A DNA stretch of 64,000 nt, from positions 62,001 to 126,000 of the forward strand of contig CAWEME010000012.1 in the NCBI GenBank assembly GCA_963810055.1. Direction: 5' to 3'. Below, piece after piece: positions 8,002-16,022 of this stretch. Numbering within the stretch: the stretch's first letter is position 1; the number at the start of each line of letters is the position of its first letter. Made by a program: the position numbers and the translations under genes. The notes under the pieces were generated by a model. It worked only from the letters and a program-made list of their open reading frames with translations, searched no databases and was not told the origin of the DNA. This stretch comes from REEB95 sp963810055 (GTDB lineage: Bacteria > Pseudomonadota > Alphaproteobacteria > ATCC43930 > CGMCC-115725).

Positions 8002-8753
8002 ATCCCAGGATTCGGGCGGGGCTGCGCCAGGCGCTGGGGTTGGCCGCTTTGGTGGCGCTGTGGCAGTGGGCCGCCCAGACCGGGCATTTGAACCCGCTCT
8101 ACATGCCGGCGCCGTCGGCCGTGGCGGCGACGCTGCTCCAGCTTTTCCTCCAAGGCACGATCTGGCCGCATCTCTACGCCACCTTCTCGGCGGCGCTGGG
8201 CGGCCTGGCCATCGGGCTGGGCTTGGGCGCGGCGCTGGGCGCGGCGGCGGCGTTGACGCCCCTCATCGGCGATCTGCTGGAGCCGGTGATGATCGGCTTG
8301 AACGCGGTGCCGCGCGTGGTGCTGGCGCCGCTGTTCGTCATCTGGTTCGGCATCGGGCTCGGCTCGAAGGTGGCGCTCGCGGTCATGCTGGTGGCGGTGC
8401 TGATCTTCTTCACCGTCTTCACCGGCATCCGCGAGGTCGACAAGAAGCTGGTCGAGCGGGTGGCGACGCTGGGCGGCGGCTGGCGCGATCTGCTGCGCGA
8501 GGTCTACCTGCCCTCGGTGGTGGCCTGGGTTCTGGGCAATCTCAAAGTGGCGGTGGGCTTCGCCTTCACCGGCGCGGTGGTGGGCGAGTTCGTGGCCTCG
8601 ACCAGGGGCCTGGGCTATCTCCTGTCCTTCGCCCAGAGCAACTACAATTCGGCGCTGATGATCGCGCTGATCGCGCTCATCATGGGCTTCGTGCTGCTGA
8701 TCTTCGCGCTGACCGGCTGGCTCGAGCGCCGCCTGCTGCGCTGGCGCGGCTAG
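7998..8753 (+). CDS. ABC transporter permease, NitT/TauT type
   Basis: 251 aa with about six membrane segments. The EAA loop is visible as REVYLPSVVAWVLGNLKVAVG and contacts the ATPase. The closing FAQSNYNSALMIALIALIM is typical of SsuC/TauC permeases. ATG 7998 overlaps the ATPase stop by ATGA. The frame is open further upstream but that part lies inside the ATPase gene and is not used here. Confidence 0.95.
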   Translation: MNPRIRAGLRQALGLAALVALWQWAAQTGHLNPLYMPAPSAVAATLLQLFLQGTIWPHLYATFSAALGGLAIGLGLGAALGAAAALTPLIGDLLEPVMIGLNAVPRVVLAPLFVIWFGIGLGSKVALAVMLVAVLIFFTVFTGIREVDKKLVERVATLGGGWRDLLREVYLPSVVAWVLGNLKVAVGFAFTGAVVGEFVASTRGLGYLLSFAQSNYNSALMIALIALIMGFVLLIFALTGWLERRLLRWRG

Positions 8754-8759
8754 ACCGCC

Positions 8760-9260
8760 TCACTGTTTCACGACGGTGAATTTCTGTTCGGCCAGCTTGC
8801 GGCCCTGATACCAGATTTGCATCGTCCAAACGCCGGGCACGACCTCCCAATCATTGTCCAGGCCATAGCTTTTGAACGAGGTCTGCCCGATGGCCACGTT
8901 GACGTCGTATTCGCTGCGGTCCTTCACTTGCTGGGTGGCGGGGTTGCGCAGGCCGGGGGCCGGGAAAATCGTCACGAAGTGGATCGGCACGATTGCGCCC
9001 GCGGGCGCGCCGACCACGGTATAGCGGAAGCCGAACTCCGCCCCTTTCTGCGCGGGAACGGTCCGGGTGGTCGCGGCATGCCGGACATCGGTCACGATGG
9101 ATCGGGTGCCCGACGCGGTGCCCGGCGCCGACACCTCGCCGGTCGCCGTGGTGGTGTAGATGCCGTATTCGACGACATCGATGCGGTCGATTTGCGGCGT
9201 TTGGGCGTAAGCGCCCGAAGCGGCGAGCAACGACAGCAAAAGCGCCAGCGCAATTCTCAT
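8760..9260 (-). CDS. DUF3859-type exported protein
   Basis: 166 aa with a clear Sec signal (MRIALALLLSLLAASGAYA). The mature part starts with IDRIDVVEYGIYTT and ends with VPGVWTMQIWYQGRKLAEQKFTVV, the pattern of DUF3859, a beta-rich domain of unknown function. ATG 9260 is chosen because GGAGGA lies 8 nt upstream. It converges with the ABC permease, with 6 bp between stops, and is followed upstream by the phosphatase-like gene on the same strand. Confidence 0.8.
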   Translation of the reverse strand: MRIALALLLSLLAASGAYAQTPQIDRIDVVEYGIYTTTATGEVSAPGTASGTRSIVTDVRHAATTRTVPAQKGAEFGFRYTVVGAPAGAIVPIHFVTIFPAPGLRNPATQQVKDRSEYDVNVAIGQTSFKSYGLDNDWEVVPGVWTMQIWYQGRKLAEQKFTVVKQ

Positions 9261-9287
9261 GGCAAATCCTCCCAACCCGGCTGCGTT

Positions 9288-9734
9288 CTAGCCCTTGTCC
9301 TTCTCGGCCTGGAGCTTTTCCACCAGCGCCGGCAGCACGCGCAGATCGTAGCCCTTCTTGGCGGCGTCGGCCGCCAGCATGAGCGGGCTTTCGCCGTCGA
9401 AGAACACCCGCGTCAAGGCGTAGAGCACGTAGGAGCGCGCGCCCGAACGGCAATGGACCAGCACCGGCTTGGCGCCGCGCAGCAGCGCGTGGTTGAACGC
9501 CGCCACGTCCTTGTAGGTGATGGTGGAGGTGGTGACCGGGATGTAGCGGTATTCGAGCCCGTGCTTCTTGGCCGCGGCCTCGACCATGTCCTTGGTGGGC
9601 TGGCCCGGCTCCTCGCCGTCGGGACGGTTGTTGATGATGGCGGCGTAGCCCGCCTGGGCGATCTCCGCCACGTCGGCGGGCGAAATCTGCCCGGCAACGC
9701 TCACGGTTTCGTCGATCTTGACCGGTGCCTGCAT
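9288..9734 (-). CDS. TIGR01244 / DUF442 phosphatase-like protein
   Basis: 148 aa, a single domain with the Cys-based phosphatase loop VHCRSGARS (HCxSGxR). N-terminal INNRPDGEEPGQP and the middle YIPVTTSTITYKDVAAF match the DUF442 domain, also found fused to Blh sulfur-oxidising beta-lactamase-like proteins. Members may be phosphatases or sulfur transferases. No Blh partner is present here, so the substrate is open. It lies 27 bp upstream of the DUF3859 gene, same strand. Confidence 0.85.
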   Translation of the reverse strand: MQAPVKIDETVSVAGQISPADVAEIAQAGYAAIINNRPDGEEPGQPTKDMVEAAAKKHGLEYRYIPVTTSTITYKDVAAFNHALLRGAKPVLVHCRSGARSYVLYALTRVFFDGESPLMLAADAAKKGYDLRVLPALVEKLQAEKDKG

Positions 9735-9792
9735 GGACGCCTCGCCTCCTGGCCTCGGGCCTGGAACGGCTTATAGCACTCTCCGCAGACCA

Positions 9793-9822
9793 GGCCCATG
9801 GCTTGAGGGCCCATGGCTTGAA
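9793..9822. repeat. 15-bp tandem duplication
   Basis: GGCCCATGGCTTGA(G/A) occurs twice in direct tandem in the gap between the phosphatase-like gene and tRNA-Gly. It looks like a small replication-slippage duplication; no function is visible. Confidence 0.6.
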
Positions 9823-9852
9823 GATGGCGCCTGGGGGAAATAAGTGCGCGGC

Positions 9853-9881
9853 TTGATAGCCGCGCGGGGCTCGGCTTTAAT
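9853..9881 (+). promoter_or_regulatory. Candidate sigma-70 promoter of tRNA-Gly
   Basis: TTGATA (9853-9858), a 17-bp spacer and TTTAAT (9876-9881), ending 15 bp before the mature tRNA. Both hexamers are near consensus and the spacing is ideal. The role is inferred from position. Confidence 0.6.
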
Positions 9882-9896
9882 GCGCGCCTGGGACTC

Positions 9897-9970
9897 GCGG
9901 GTGTAGCTCAATGGTAGAGCAGAAGCTTCCCAAGCTTACGACGAGGGTTCGATTCCCTTCACCCGCTCCA
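9897..9970 (+). tRNA. tRNA-Gly (anticodon CCC)
   Basis: 74 nt folding as a full cloverleaf. The acceptor stem GCGGGTG pairs with CACCCGC. The D-stem is GCTC/GAGC. The anticodon stem GAAGC/GCTTA has loop TTCCCAA, giving anticodon CCC; the outer G-A pair of that stem is a mismatch. The T-arm is GAGGG-TTCGATT-CCCTT. The discriminator T and an encoded CCA end the gene. It reads GGG codons. It stands alone, with a promoter-like sequence 16 bp upstream. Confidence 0.95.
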
Positions 9971-9993
9971 GCCCGCCGCGAGGATCCCGCCCG

Positions 9994-11625
9994 ATGATCG
10001 ACACCAAGGACGTGCTGGTTTCCGCCCGCGACGGCGTCAAACTGGCGTTGCGGATTTACCGGCCCGAAGGCGGCGGCAAATTCCCGGCGCTGTTCGCGGC
10101 CTCGCCCTACCGCTACGACAACAACGAATTGCCGGCGCAGCCCTCCTTCCTGTGGCGCGAAACCGGGCCGATCGATTGGTATGTCGGCCAGGGCTACGCC
10201 TATGTCCATGCCGACGTGCGCGGCACCGGCATTTCCGAAGGCGAGTTCCGCTTCCTCGACCGCAAGGAGCAGACCGACCTCTACGATGTGATCGAATGGA
10301 TCGCGGCGCAGAGCTGGTGCAACGGCAAGGTCGGCGGCATCGGCCAGTCCTATTACGCGATGCTGCAATGGTTCATGGGCATCCAGAACCCGCCGCATCT
10401 GGCCTGCCTCGGGCTTTATGACGGCTTGAACGATCCCTACCGCTACATGGGCTATCCCGGCGGCATCGAAGGCAATTTCCTGCCCTACTGGTTCAACGCC
10501 AGCGCGCGCGTCGCCAATCTCTACCCGGCGAACGGCGGCAAGCCGCGCCAGCTGACCTACGACATGCTGCTCGACGTGCAGCGTCATCCGTTCTGCGACG
10601 ATTACTGGAAAGAGCGCTCCGCGGTCGAGCAGCTCGACAAGATTTCCGTGCCGGTGTTCTCGATCGGCGTCTGGGCCAAGCAGGACCTCCATCTCGACGG
10701 CAACATCCGCGGCTGGCAGAAGGTGAAAGGCCCGAAAAAGCTCGCCATCACCGGCACGGCGACGGCGTTTTCCTCGGCGATCGATTTCGCCGATGTCGAG
10801 TTCCACAAAAAATACCTGCTGCCCTTCTATGGCGCTTATTTGAAGGGCGAGAAGACCGGTTTCGCTGCGCGGCCCAATGTCGAATACGTGCTGCGTTTCG
10901 GCGGCGGCACAAGGAGCTTCGACACCTGGCCGCCGCCCGGTATCCGCCCCCGCTCCTTCTATCTAGCCGCCGGGCCCAGCGGCAGCGTTTCCTCGCTCAA
11001 TGACGGCGCGCTCGAGGCCCAGGCGCCCAGCGCGGGCGCGGGCGCCACCTCTTATTCCTATCCCAATCCGAAATGGGTGCTGGGCGTGGCCTGCATGGGC
11101 CCGGCCGGCCCCGACCCGGTGCGCGCGGTGCTGACCTTCGCCAGCGCGCCGCTCGCCGCCGATCTCGAGATCGCGGGCAACGGCAAGCTGGTGGTGTTCG
11201 CCGCCTCGACGCGCACCGACATGGATTTCCTGATCAAGGTTTCGGAGCAGTTCCCGCAAGCCGCCGAAGATCGCGCCAAGGGTTTGCAGCCGCGCTCGGT
11301 CATCGTGACCAAGGGCTGGCAACGCGCCTCGCATAGCGAGCGCGATCCGGCGCGCGAAACCGGGCTCGCGCCCTATTACACCCATGCGCGCTCCCTGCCG
11401 CTGGCGCCGGGCAAGATCTACCAGATCGAGATTCCGCTGGAGCCGATCGCGCATGTTTTCAAGCAGGGCAGCCGCATCCGGCTCGATCTCGCCTGCGGCG
11501 ATTCGCCGGTGACCGACGGGCTGTTCTCGCACATCTACCGTCCCGACAAGATCGGCACCGACACGCTCTATCACGACGCGGCGCACCAATCGCAACTTAT
11601 CCTGCCGGTATTGCCGGCGCGTTGA
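9994..11625 (+). CDS. CocE/NonD family hydrolase (X-Pro dipeptidyl-peptidase-like)
   Basis: 543 aa. It has an N-terminal alpha/beta-hydrolase (Peptidase S15) domain: IDWYVGQGYAYVHADVRGTG, then the nucleophile elbow GGIGQSYYAMLQ with Ser in GQSY, in the place of the family's GxSYxG. The C-terminal jelly-roll domain (from about 370) ends in the family pattern FKQGSRIRLDLACGDSP. The family includes cocaine esterase, alpha-amino-acid ester hydrolases and glutaryl-7-ACA acylases; the substrate here cannot be told. No signal peptide is seen, so it is probably cytoplasmic. It starts 23 bp after tRNA-Gly. Confidence 0.9.
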   Translation: MIDTKDVLVSARDGVKLALRIYRPEGGGKFPALFAASPYRYDNNELPAQPSFLWRETGPIDWYVGQGYAYVHADVRGTGISEGEFRFLDRKEQTDLYDVIEWIAAQSWCNGKVGGIGQSYYAMLQWFMGIQNPPHLACLGLYDGLNDPYRYMGYPGGIEGNFLPYWFNASARVANLYPANGGKPRQLTYDMLLDVQRHPFCDDYWKERSAVEQLDKISVPVFSIGVWAKQDLHLDGNIRGWQKVKGPKKLAITGTATAFSSAIDFADVEFHKKYLLPFYGAYLKGEKTGFAARPNVEYVLRFGGGTRSFDTWPPPGIRPRSFYLAAGPSGSVSSLNDGALEAQAPSAGAGATSYSYPNPKWVLGVACMGPAGPDPVRAVLTFASAPLAADLEIAGNGKLVVFAASTRTDMDFLIKVSEQFPQAAEDRAKGLQPRSVIVTKGWQRASHSERDPARETGLAPYYTHARSLPLAPGKIYQIEIPLEPIAHVFKQGSRIRLDLACGDSPVTDGLFSHIYRPDKIGTDTLYHDAAHQSQLILPVLPAR

Positions 11626-11649
11626 GGCGGCGGCGGCCGGGTTCGAATT

Positions 11650-12135
11650 CTAGTTCTTCGGCCCGCTTTCGATGGATGTTGGCGCCTTATCCGCGTCGAC
11701 CGGCGCCGCCATATGCCAATGCGTTGCGGCGAAGACCAGCGCGCCGCTGATGATCGCGATCAGTACAAACTGCGCAATCCGGGAATGCTTCGAATATTTG
11801 CCGGCGACCGCCGGACGCGGCGGCGGCGATGAGACGCCTTTGGCAGGCAAAAGTGCAACCAAACGGGCGGCGATGGCGCCGGCATCCGATTGCGCCCAGC
11901 GTCCGTTCGGAAGATTCGCGATCATCGACGCCAGGCTCTGCGTCGCCTTGTCCCGCGACAAGAGCGCGAGCCGGGCCGATTCCTGCCAGGGATCGAGGCC
12001 GAGCCGGGCAAGCGCCGAGAGCACGGTGAGGAGCGTGTTATTGCCCTCCTCGCCGATCGGCGCGAACAGAAACGCGTTGAACTCGGATCTCAGCAGCGAG
12101 AACGCGGGCGGCAGCGTCGAGGCAGCGCCGCGCAT
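11650..12135 (-). CDS. Hypothetical protein with one C-terminal membrane segment
   Basis: 161 aa. The N-terminal ~100 residues are helical (FNAFLFAPIGEEGNNTLLTVLSALARLGLDPWQ). The C-terminal hydrophobic helix IAQFVLIAIISGALVFAA is followed by a short acidic tail. I do not recognise a family. ATG 12135 has a GGAG-like site. It follows a 29-residue membrane peptide gene by only 1 bp, suggesting the two are cotranslated. It may be an inner-membrane partner of that peptide. Confidence 0.65.
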   Translation of the reverse strand: MRGAASTLPPAFSLLRSEFNAFLFAPIGEEGNNTLLTVLSALARLGLDPWQESARLALLSRDKATQSLASMIANLPNGRWAQSDAGAIAARLVALLPAKGVSSPPPRPAVAGKYSKHSRIAQFVLIAIISGALVFAATHWHMAAPVDADKAPTSIESGPKN

Positions 12136-12136
12136 G

Positions 12137-12226
12137 TCACAGGACTCCGCGGTAAAGCGCGTAGGCAACGACCATCCCGAGTAAAAAAATGGGGATGACG
12201 ACCGGAGGAACGAGCCAAGAGTCCAT
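12137..12226 (-). CDS. Small single-pass membrane peptide (29 aa)
   Basis: ATG 12226 to TGA 12137-12139. The peptide is one hydrophobic helix: VVIPIFLLGMVVAYALY flanked by polar ends. An AAGGG-type ribosome site lies about 6 nt upstream. One base separates its stop from the ATG of the next gene. Size and shape recall small membrane subunits such as KdpF or CcoQ, but no kdp or cco gene is near. The function is unknown. Supported by the ribosome site, spacing and composition only. Confidence 0.5.
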   Translation of the reverse strand: MDSWLVPPVVIPIFLLGMVVAYALYRGVL

Positions 12227-12335
12227 TGTGTACCCTTTCTCTTAACCGGGAACGGGCGACGACCGCCCGATCGCGATCTTCATCGATCCGCGCCTGAAGA
12301 TTGGCGCGGACCGACTTCGAATTCGGGCAGTCCGG

Positions 12336-12650
12336 TTACCGGACGACCAGATCGTTCCGCACCCCGGTGACGCCGGCGACCTGGCTGGCGACATCGCCCG
12401 CGTGACTGATCATGCGCTGCGAGTTGACCGTGCCGGTCAACAGAACCACGTCGTGGTGGGTGTCGACGTGAATATCGAACACCTTCAGCCCGACATCGCC
12501 AAGCAGCGCCGTCTTGACCTTGGTGGTGATCGAGGCGTCGTCGACATAGGCGCCGGTGCTTTCGCTGGTCTGCGTTTGCGCGCAGGCGCCGAGCGAACCG
12601 CCCATAATAAGGGATGCTATGACGAGGCTTGTCTTCATGGTGTTACGCAT
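12336..12650 (-). CDS. BON-domain lipoprotein
   Basis: 104 aa. A lipoprotein signal (SLVIASLIMGGSLGAC) with lipobox LGAC places the mature start at Cys. The rest is a single BON domain: DDASITTKVKTALLGD ... VHVDTHHDVVLLTGTV pattern and VAGVTGVRNDLVV. BON proteins bind phospholipid or stabilise the envelope under osmotic stress; this looks like a one-domain OsmY/DolP relative. ATG 12650 is preferred because GGAG lies 8 nt upstream; ATG 12638 is in frame. Confidence 0.88.
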   Translation of the reverse strand: MRNTMKTSLVIASLIMGGSLGACAQTQTSESTGAYVDDASITTKVKTALLGDVGLKVFDIHVDTHHDVVLLTGTVNSQRMISHAGDVASQVAGVTGVRNDLVVR

Positions 12651-12853
12651 AAAATTTCTCCAAAATAAGAAGATTAAGTAGACGGCCGGCTTCTCCTAGA
12701 TGGAATCTGCGCCAAAAGGACGATCCGGACGGTTGGCACGTCTCAACTTGGCGCGGTAATCGCCGCTCCAGGTTGCAATCGCGGAACGGGTTCCGCGAAT
12801 TCCATCAATACGCCTTTGCGCCGCGAACACGGCGATCCGTGGCGGGCGCGATC

Positions 12854-13534
12854 TCACGGCGTGCAGTCGTCGGCCCGCATAGCGCCGGCATCGGTGCGCG
12901 CGGCGCCGGGGGCGGCATAGCTCGCTTCCTGCAGGTCGAGCTTCTGGCGCATATCCGGAATCAGCTCGGTCACCTGCCCGCCATCATGGGCGATCACCGA
13001 CGCGAATTCCTCGCGATAGGTTTGCGCCAGGCTGATGCCGGAATCGCTGACATCCTCGATCTTGAAACCGTCGGGCGTGTCGCGCAGCCGCCAATCGACC
13101 TGCGCCACCGTAGCGTCGCCGGGATAAACGAAGGTCGTCATGACCACGGTGCTGTGCTGGCCTTCGGCGCGCGTGCCGGTCACGTTCATCGTGTCGCCGC
13201 TGTATTCGGCGAGCCGGGCGGTCAGCGTCTGGATGACGTAATCCTCAAAGACGCGGCTGAATTCCCGCCGGAAGGACGCGCTCGACTTCTGCCAATTATT
13301 GCCGAGGACGAAACAGGAAATCCGCGGGAAATCGGCGCTTTGATCGAGAACGCGGCGGAAACGCTGCCGGCGTTCGGAGACCGAAAGGCTGGCGTCTTTG
13401 AGAACCTGGCGAATCTGCGCGTCGAACGAGGTGACGATCGCCGACGGATCGGCGGGCGCGGCCTGCGAGGCGGGGCCGAGCGCCAGAACGGCGGCGGCAA
13501 CGAGCAGGCATAGAAGCGGATGGCGAAAACGCAT
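12854..13534 (-). CDS. MlaC/Ttg2D-like phospholipid-binding periplasmic protein
   Basis: 226 aa. The Sec signal is LLCLLVAAAVLALGPASQAA. The body matches the MlaC family: QVLKDASLSVSERRQRFRRVLDQSADF, FRREFSRVFEDYVIQTL, VDWRLRDTPDGFKIEDV and SLAQTYREEFASVI. MlaC carries phospholipids between the outer membrane and the inner-membrane MlaFEDB complex. No mla ABC genes are near; orphan MlaC-like genes are common in alphaproteobacteria. A Cys-containing stretch (PRISCFVLGNNW) replaces the usual FVLGRYWR. Confidence 0.85.
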   Translation of the reverse strand: MRFRHPLLCLLVAAAVLALGPASQAAPADPSAIVTSFDAQIRQVLKDASLSVSERRQRFRRVLDQSADFPRISCFVLGNNWQKSSASFRREFSRVFEDYVIQTLTARLAEYSGDTMNVTGTRAEGQHSTVVMTTFVYPGDATVAQVDWRLRDTPDGFKIEDVSDSGISLAQTYREEFASVIAHDGGQVTELIPDMRQKLDLQEASYAAPGAARTDAGAMRADDCTP

Positions 13535-13654
13535 GGCTGATTTCCTGGAACCGTTGCTGTTGGCGGTGGCGGCACGCGGATGGGCACGGCGAAGGCTGAG
13601 CCCGGGAGCTTGACGGCGAGGATGGAATCCCCGCCCGCTCCGGTCTTGCGCGAA

Positions 13655-13855
13655 TTACTGGCCCTTGCGGGGACCTTTCGGCGCCCGGTCGGCGAAGCGG
13701 CCATGTTGTACGCGGGCGGTTTGCGACGCCTCTTTCTGTTGACGGGCGCCGTCTTGGGCGTGGCCGTGCGCGGCGCGCGCCTGATGCGCCGCGTGCCCGA
13801 AATCGGTCGGCTGGAAGTGCTTGAGCTGTTTTACGCCTTTGCGCGTGTTGGCCAT
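13655..13855 (-). CDS. Possible small basic protein (66 aa)
   Basis: Starts MANTRKGVKQLKHFQPTDFG and continues with an Ala/Gln/Arg/His-rich, probably disordered tail. It lies 20 bp downstream of the Sel1-repeat gene on the same strand. No clear ribosome site precedes it. The composition could be that of a small DNA- or RNA-associated protein or a chance reading frame. Confidence 0.35.
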   Translation of the reverse strand: MANTRKGVKQLKHFQPTDFGHAAHQARAAHGHAQDGARQQKEASQTARVQHGRFADRAPKGPRKGQ

Positions 13856-13875
13856 GATGGTGACGGTCGGTTGCG

Positions 13876-14388
13876 TCAGGAACCCCGGCCGGCCAGCGCC
13901 GGGACGTGGGTTCCGCGCCGCCGCGTTTTATGGGCGGCGTCCTCGAGGATTTTCGCCGCCTTCAAGGCCGCGCCTTGCCGCCATTTGCGCTGCCAGATCT
14001 TGGCGCGCGATGCGGCCGTGGCGATCTGGGCCGGCGTCATCAGCGCGCAAACCCGGTCATAGCCGGCCTGCGCCCGTTCGGAATGGAAGCCGTGCAGGCT
14101 GGTCTTCGCCAGGATGAACCACTGACACGCCTTGATGTAGTGGAGCGGCGCGTCCGGCCCCTCGGCGTAAAGCTCGGCCAACCGGGTCTGGGCGCGCGGC
14201 AGATTTTGCTCGGCCGCGCATAAGAGCCACTTCATGGCCTCCGCGCGGTTGCTGTCGATGTCATAGCCGTTGTCGTCGGTGGGACGGACGGCGTTGTTGT
14301 GATCGTCGATGCGGTTGTCGTACATGACGCCGAGATTGAACTGGGCGTCGGCATCGCCTTGCGCGGCGGCAAGGAGCAGGCGTTTCAT
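13876..14388 (-). CDS. Sel1-like repeat protein
   Basis: 170 aa. Two Sel1-like helix pairs are visible: LLLAAAQGDADAQFNLGVMYD (with an inserted Asp/Asn-rich loop), and AMKWLLCAAEQNLPRAQTRLAELYAEG. A related third helix, ACQWFILA, follows. These alpha-alpha repeats mediate protein contacts. There is no signal peptide, so it is probably cytoplasmic. ATG 14388 has a GGAGAG site about 5 nt upstream. The role is unknown. Confidence 0.8.
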   Translation of the reverse strand: MKRLLLAAAQGDADAQFNLGVMYDNRIDDHNNAVRPTDDNGYDIDSNRAEAMKWLLCAAEQNLPRAQTRLAELYAEGPDAPLHYIKACQWFILAKTSLHGFHSERAQAGYDRVCALMTPAQIATAASRAKIWQRKWRQGAALKAAKILEDAAHKTRRRGTHVPALAGRGS

Positions 14389-14685
14389 GCGACTCTCCTT
14401 TGCGGCGCGGAAAAAGCTGCGGCGGGGAAAGGGACTGTCCGATCGGACATCGGACCAGTCTCGTTGTTGGGATAATACACCAAATAATGGGTAAGTCGCG
14501 GTTTAACAGGGTCAAAACGAATAATAAACACGTTGTAATTCCGCGACTCATCACCATGTATTCGATCTCTTCCCGCATCCGCCGCACGACTCGAATTTCG
14601 CGACGTGCTGTGGCCTGGGGCGGGCGGCTTGTTCGAGCGGGCCGGGAACCGGCCGCGGCAGCCCTGCGGCAGCTTTTGGCCAGTA

Positions 14686-14714
14686 TTGCCCTTTGGTGGA
14701 AAATCCGTTAGATT
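14686..14714 (+). promoter_or_regulatory. Candidate promoter of the cold-shock gene
   Basis: TTGCCC (14686-14691), a 17-bp spacer and TAGATT (14709-14714). Start of transcription near 14722 would give a leader of about 140 nt, the long 5' leader typical of cspA-type mRNAs. The remaining gene-free DNA from 14389 to 14685 shows nothing else I can name. Confidence 0.45.
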
Positions 14715-14862
14715 ATCCCTACAGTTTTGGCCGGGTCCGGCCTGCTTTTGGATCATCCATGGGTCACACCCCGGGTGAATCCGATCCTGCACCCCGTTCC
14801 CATCGACAACTGATCCGTCGCGCGATCGTGCGTGACGGTGCTTTATGCGGAGATCTCAAGCA

Positions 14863-15069
14863 ATGGCTATCGGCACGGTTAAGTGGTTCAACGCCCAAAA
14901 GGGCTTCGGTTTCATCCAGCCCGAAAGCGGCGGCAAGGACGTTTTCGTCCATATTTCGGCGGTCGAACGCGCCGGCATCGCCAGCCTGAACGAGGGCCAG
15001 AAGGTCAGCTACGACCTTGAGCAAGGCCAGCAAGGCAAGACCTCGGCGGCCAATCTGAAGCTCGTCTAA
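14863..15069 (+). CDS. Cold-shock protein (CspA family)
   Basis: 68 aa, a single cold-shock domain. RNP1 is KGFGFIQP and RNP2 is DVFVHISAVE. It binds single-stranded RNA/DNA and acts as an RNA chaperone. ATG 14863 begins the usual MAIGTVKWFN; an in-frame ATG at 14845 lies too far upstream. It is followed by a strong terminator and then infA. Confidence 0.95.
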   Translation: MAIGTVKWFNAQKGFGFIQPESGGKDVFVHISAVERAGIASLNEGQKVSYDLEQGQQGKTSAANLKLV

Positions 15070-15104
15070 CGACGAGGCCCGGGCGGACTCGCCCGGGGTA
15101 ATGC

Positions 15105-15140
15105 TCCCGGACCCGGTGGGTCCGGGACAATATCTTTTTT
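15105..15140 (+). terminator. Intrinsic terminator after the cold-shock gene
   Basis: A 10-bp GC-rich stem (TCCCGGACCC / GGGTCCGGGA, loop GGT) is followed after seven bases by TTTTTT. A second perfect hairpin (CCCGGGCG-GACT-CGCCCGGG, 15078-15097) lies just before it. The U-tract is a little distant but the structure is strong. Confidence 0.7.
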
Positions 15141-15201
15141 AAGTCGCGCGGCGGGGCGTTTCGACGCCCCCCTTGCGCCTGTCTTGGAGATTCAATTCGC
15201 A

Positions 15202-15471
15202 ATGACCAAAGAGGCCTTGATCGAGGTCGATGGCACGGTGCTCGAGCTTTTGCCCGACACGCGGTTCCGCGTCCGCCTCGACAATGAGCACGAGATCCTC
15301 GCCTACGCTTCGGGAAAAATGCGCAAGGCGCGCATCCGCATGCTGGCGGGCGACCGGGTCACGGTCGAATTGACGCCTTACGACCTCACCAAGGGCCGCA
15401 TCAATTTCCGCCACAAGGACGAGAAGGCCATGCCGTCCATGGGCACCCGGCCCTTCCGGCGCCGGCGGTGA
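15202..15471 (+). CDS. infA: Translation initiation factor IF-1
   Basis: 89 aa, an S1/OB-fold protein. The family core is clear: MTKEALIEVDGTVLELLPD, FRVRLDNEHEILAYASGKMR and VTVELTPYDLTKGRINFRHK. It has an extra basic tail of about 17 residues (ending PFRRRR) beyond the usual 72 residues, common in alphaproteobacteria. It binds the 30S A site during initiation. ATG 15202 matches the family start; an in-frame TTG at 15184 is possible. rpsU follows 15 bp downstream. Confidence 0.95.
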   Translation: MTKEALIEVDGTVLELLPDTRFRVRLDNEHEILAYASGKMRKARIRMLAGDRVTVELTPYDLTKGRINFRHKDEKAMPSMGTRPFRRRR

Positions 15472-15486
15472 TCGAGGAGATGAGAT

Positions 15487-15690
15487 TTGCAAGTACTCGT
15501 CAGGGATAATGACGTCGGCCAGGCGCTGCGCGTCCTCAAGAAGAAGATGCAGCGCGAAGGCGTGTTCCGCGAGATGAAGCGGCGGCGCACCTACGAGAAG
15601 CCGTCCGAGCGCCGGGTGCGCGAGAAGGCCGAGGCCGTGCGGCGGCACCGCAAAACCATGCGCAAGCGCATGGAACGCGAAGGTTACTAG
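15487..15690 (+). CDS. rpsU: 30S ribosomal protein S21
   Basis: 67 aa. MQVLVRDNDVGQALRVLKKK and the very basic C-terminus (RRHRKTMRKRMEREGY) are typical of S21. Start is TTG 15487 behind a GAGGAGATGAG site, so the ribosome site is strong although the codon is weak. It lies 15 bp after infA and is likely cotranscribed with it and with the three small genes that follow. Confidence 0.95.
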   Translation: MQVLVRDNDVGQALRVLKKKMQREGVFREMKRRRTYEKPSERRVREKAEAVRRHRKTMRKRMEREGY

Positions 15691-15704
15691 CCTGGAGTCC
15701 GGCG

Positions 15705-16022
15705 ATGCAGGCCGTCGCGGCTGAATATATCGGTCGGAGCGAACAAGGCCTCCACGAGTCCCCGGAGCGGCAGCTGTGGTGCGCCGTCATCGGCCGCGCG
15801 CTCGCCGACGCGATGGACGACGTGGCGACGGTTTCCAACCTGCTCCAGCGCGAGCAGATACGGCAGGACGCGCGCAGCTGGTTCATCCGCAACGGCGCGG
15901 ATTTCCAGGCCGCGTGCAACGCCGCCGGCTACGACCCGGGCGTGTTGCGCCCGCGGGTGCTGCGCATGATCGGCGTAAAAGCCTTGCGCGCCGTCAATGC
16001 GGAATCGGAAGGAGATTGCTGA
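15705..16022 (+). CDS. Hypothetical protein (105 aa) in the infA-rpsU cluster
   Basis: Mostly helical: SPERQLWCAVIGRALADAMDDV and a C-terminal YDPGVLRPRVLRMIGVKAL. I do not recognise the family. Its stop overlaps the next ATG (TGATG), so translation is coupled. The association with rpsU hints at a role near translation, but that is inference. Confidence 0.7.
   Translation: MQAVAAEYIGRSEQGLHESPERQLWCAVIGRALADAMDDVATVSNLLQREQIRQDARSWFIRNGADFQAACNAAGYDPGVLRPRVLRMIGVKALRAVNAESEGDC

Noticed and set aside
14261..14792. Minus-strand open frames upstream of the Sel1 gene
   Set aside because: They overlap the Sel1 start and the cold-shock promoter region, have no ribosome site, and show no recognisable protein features.
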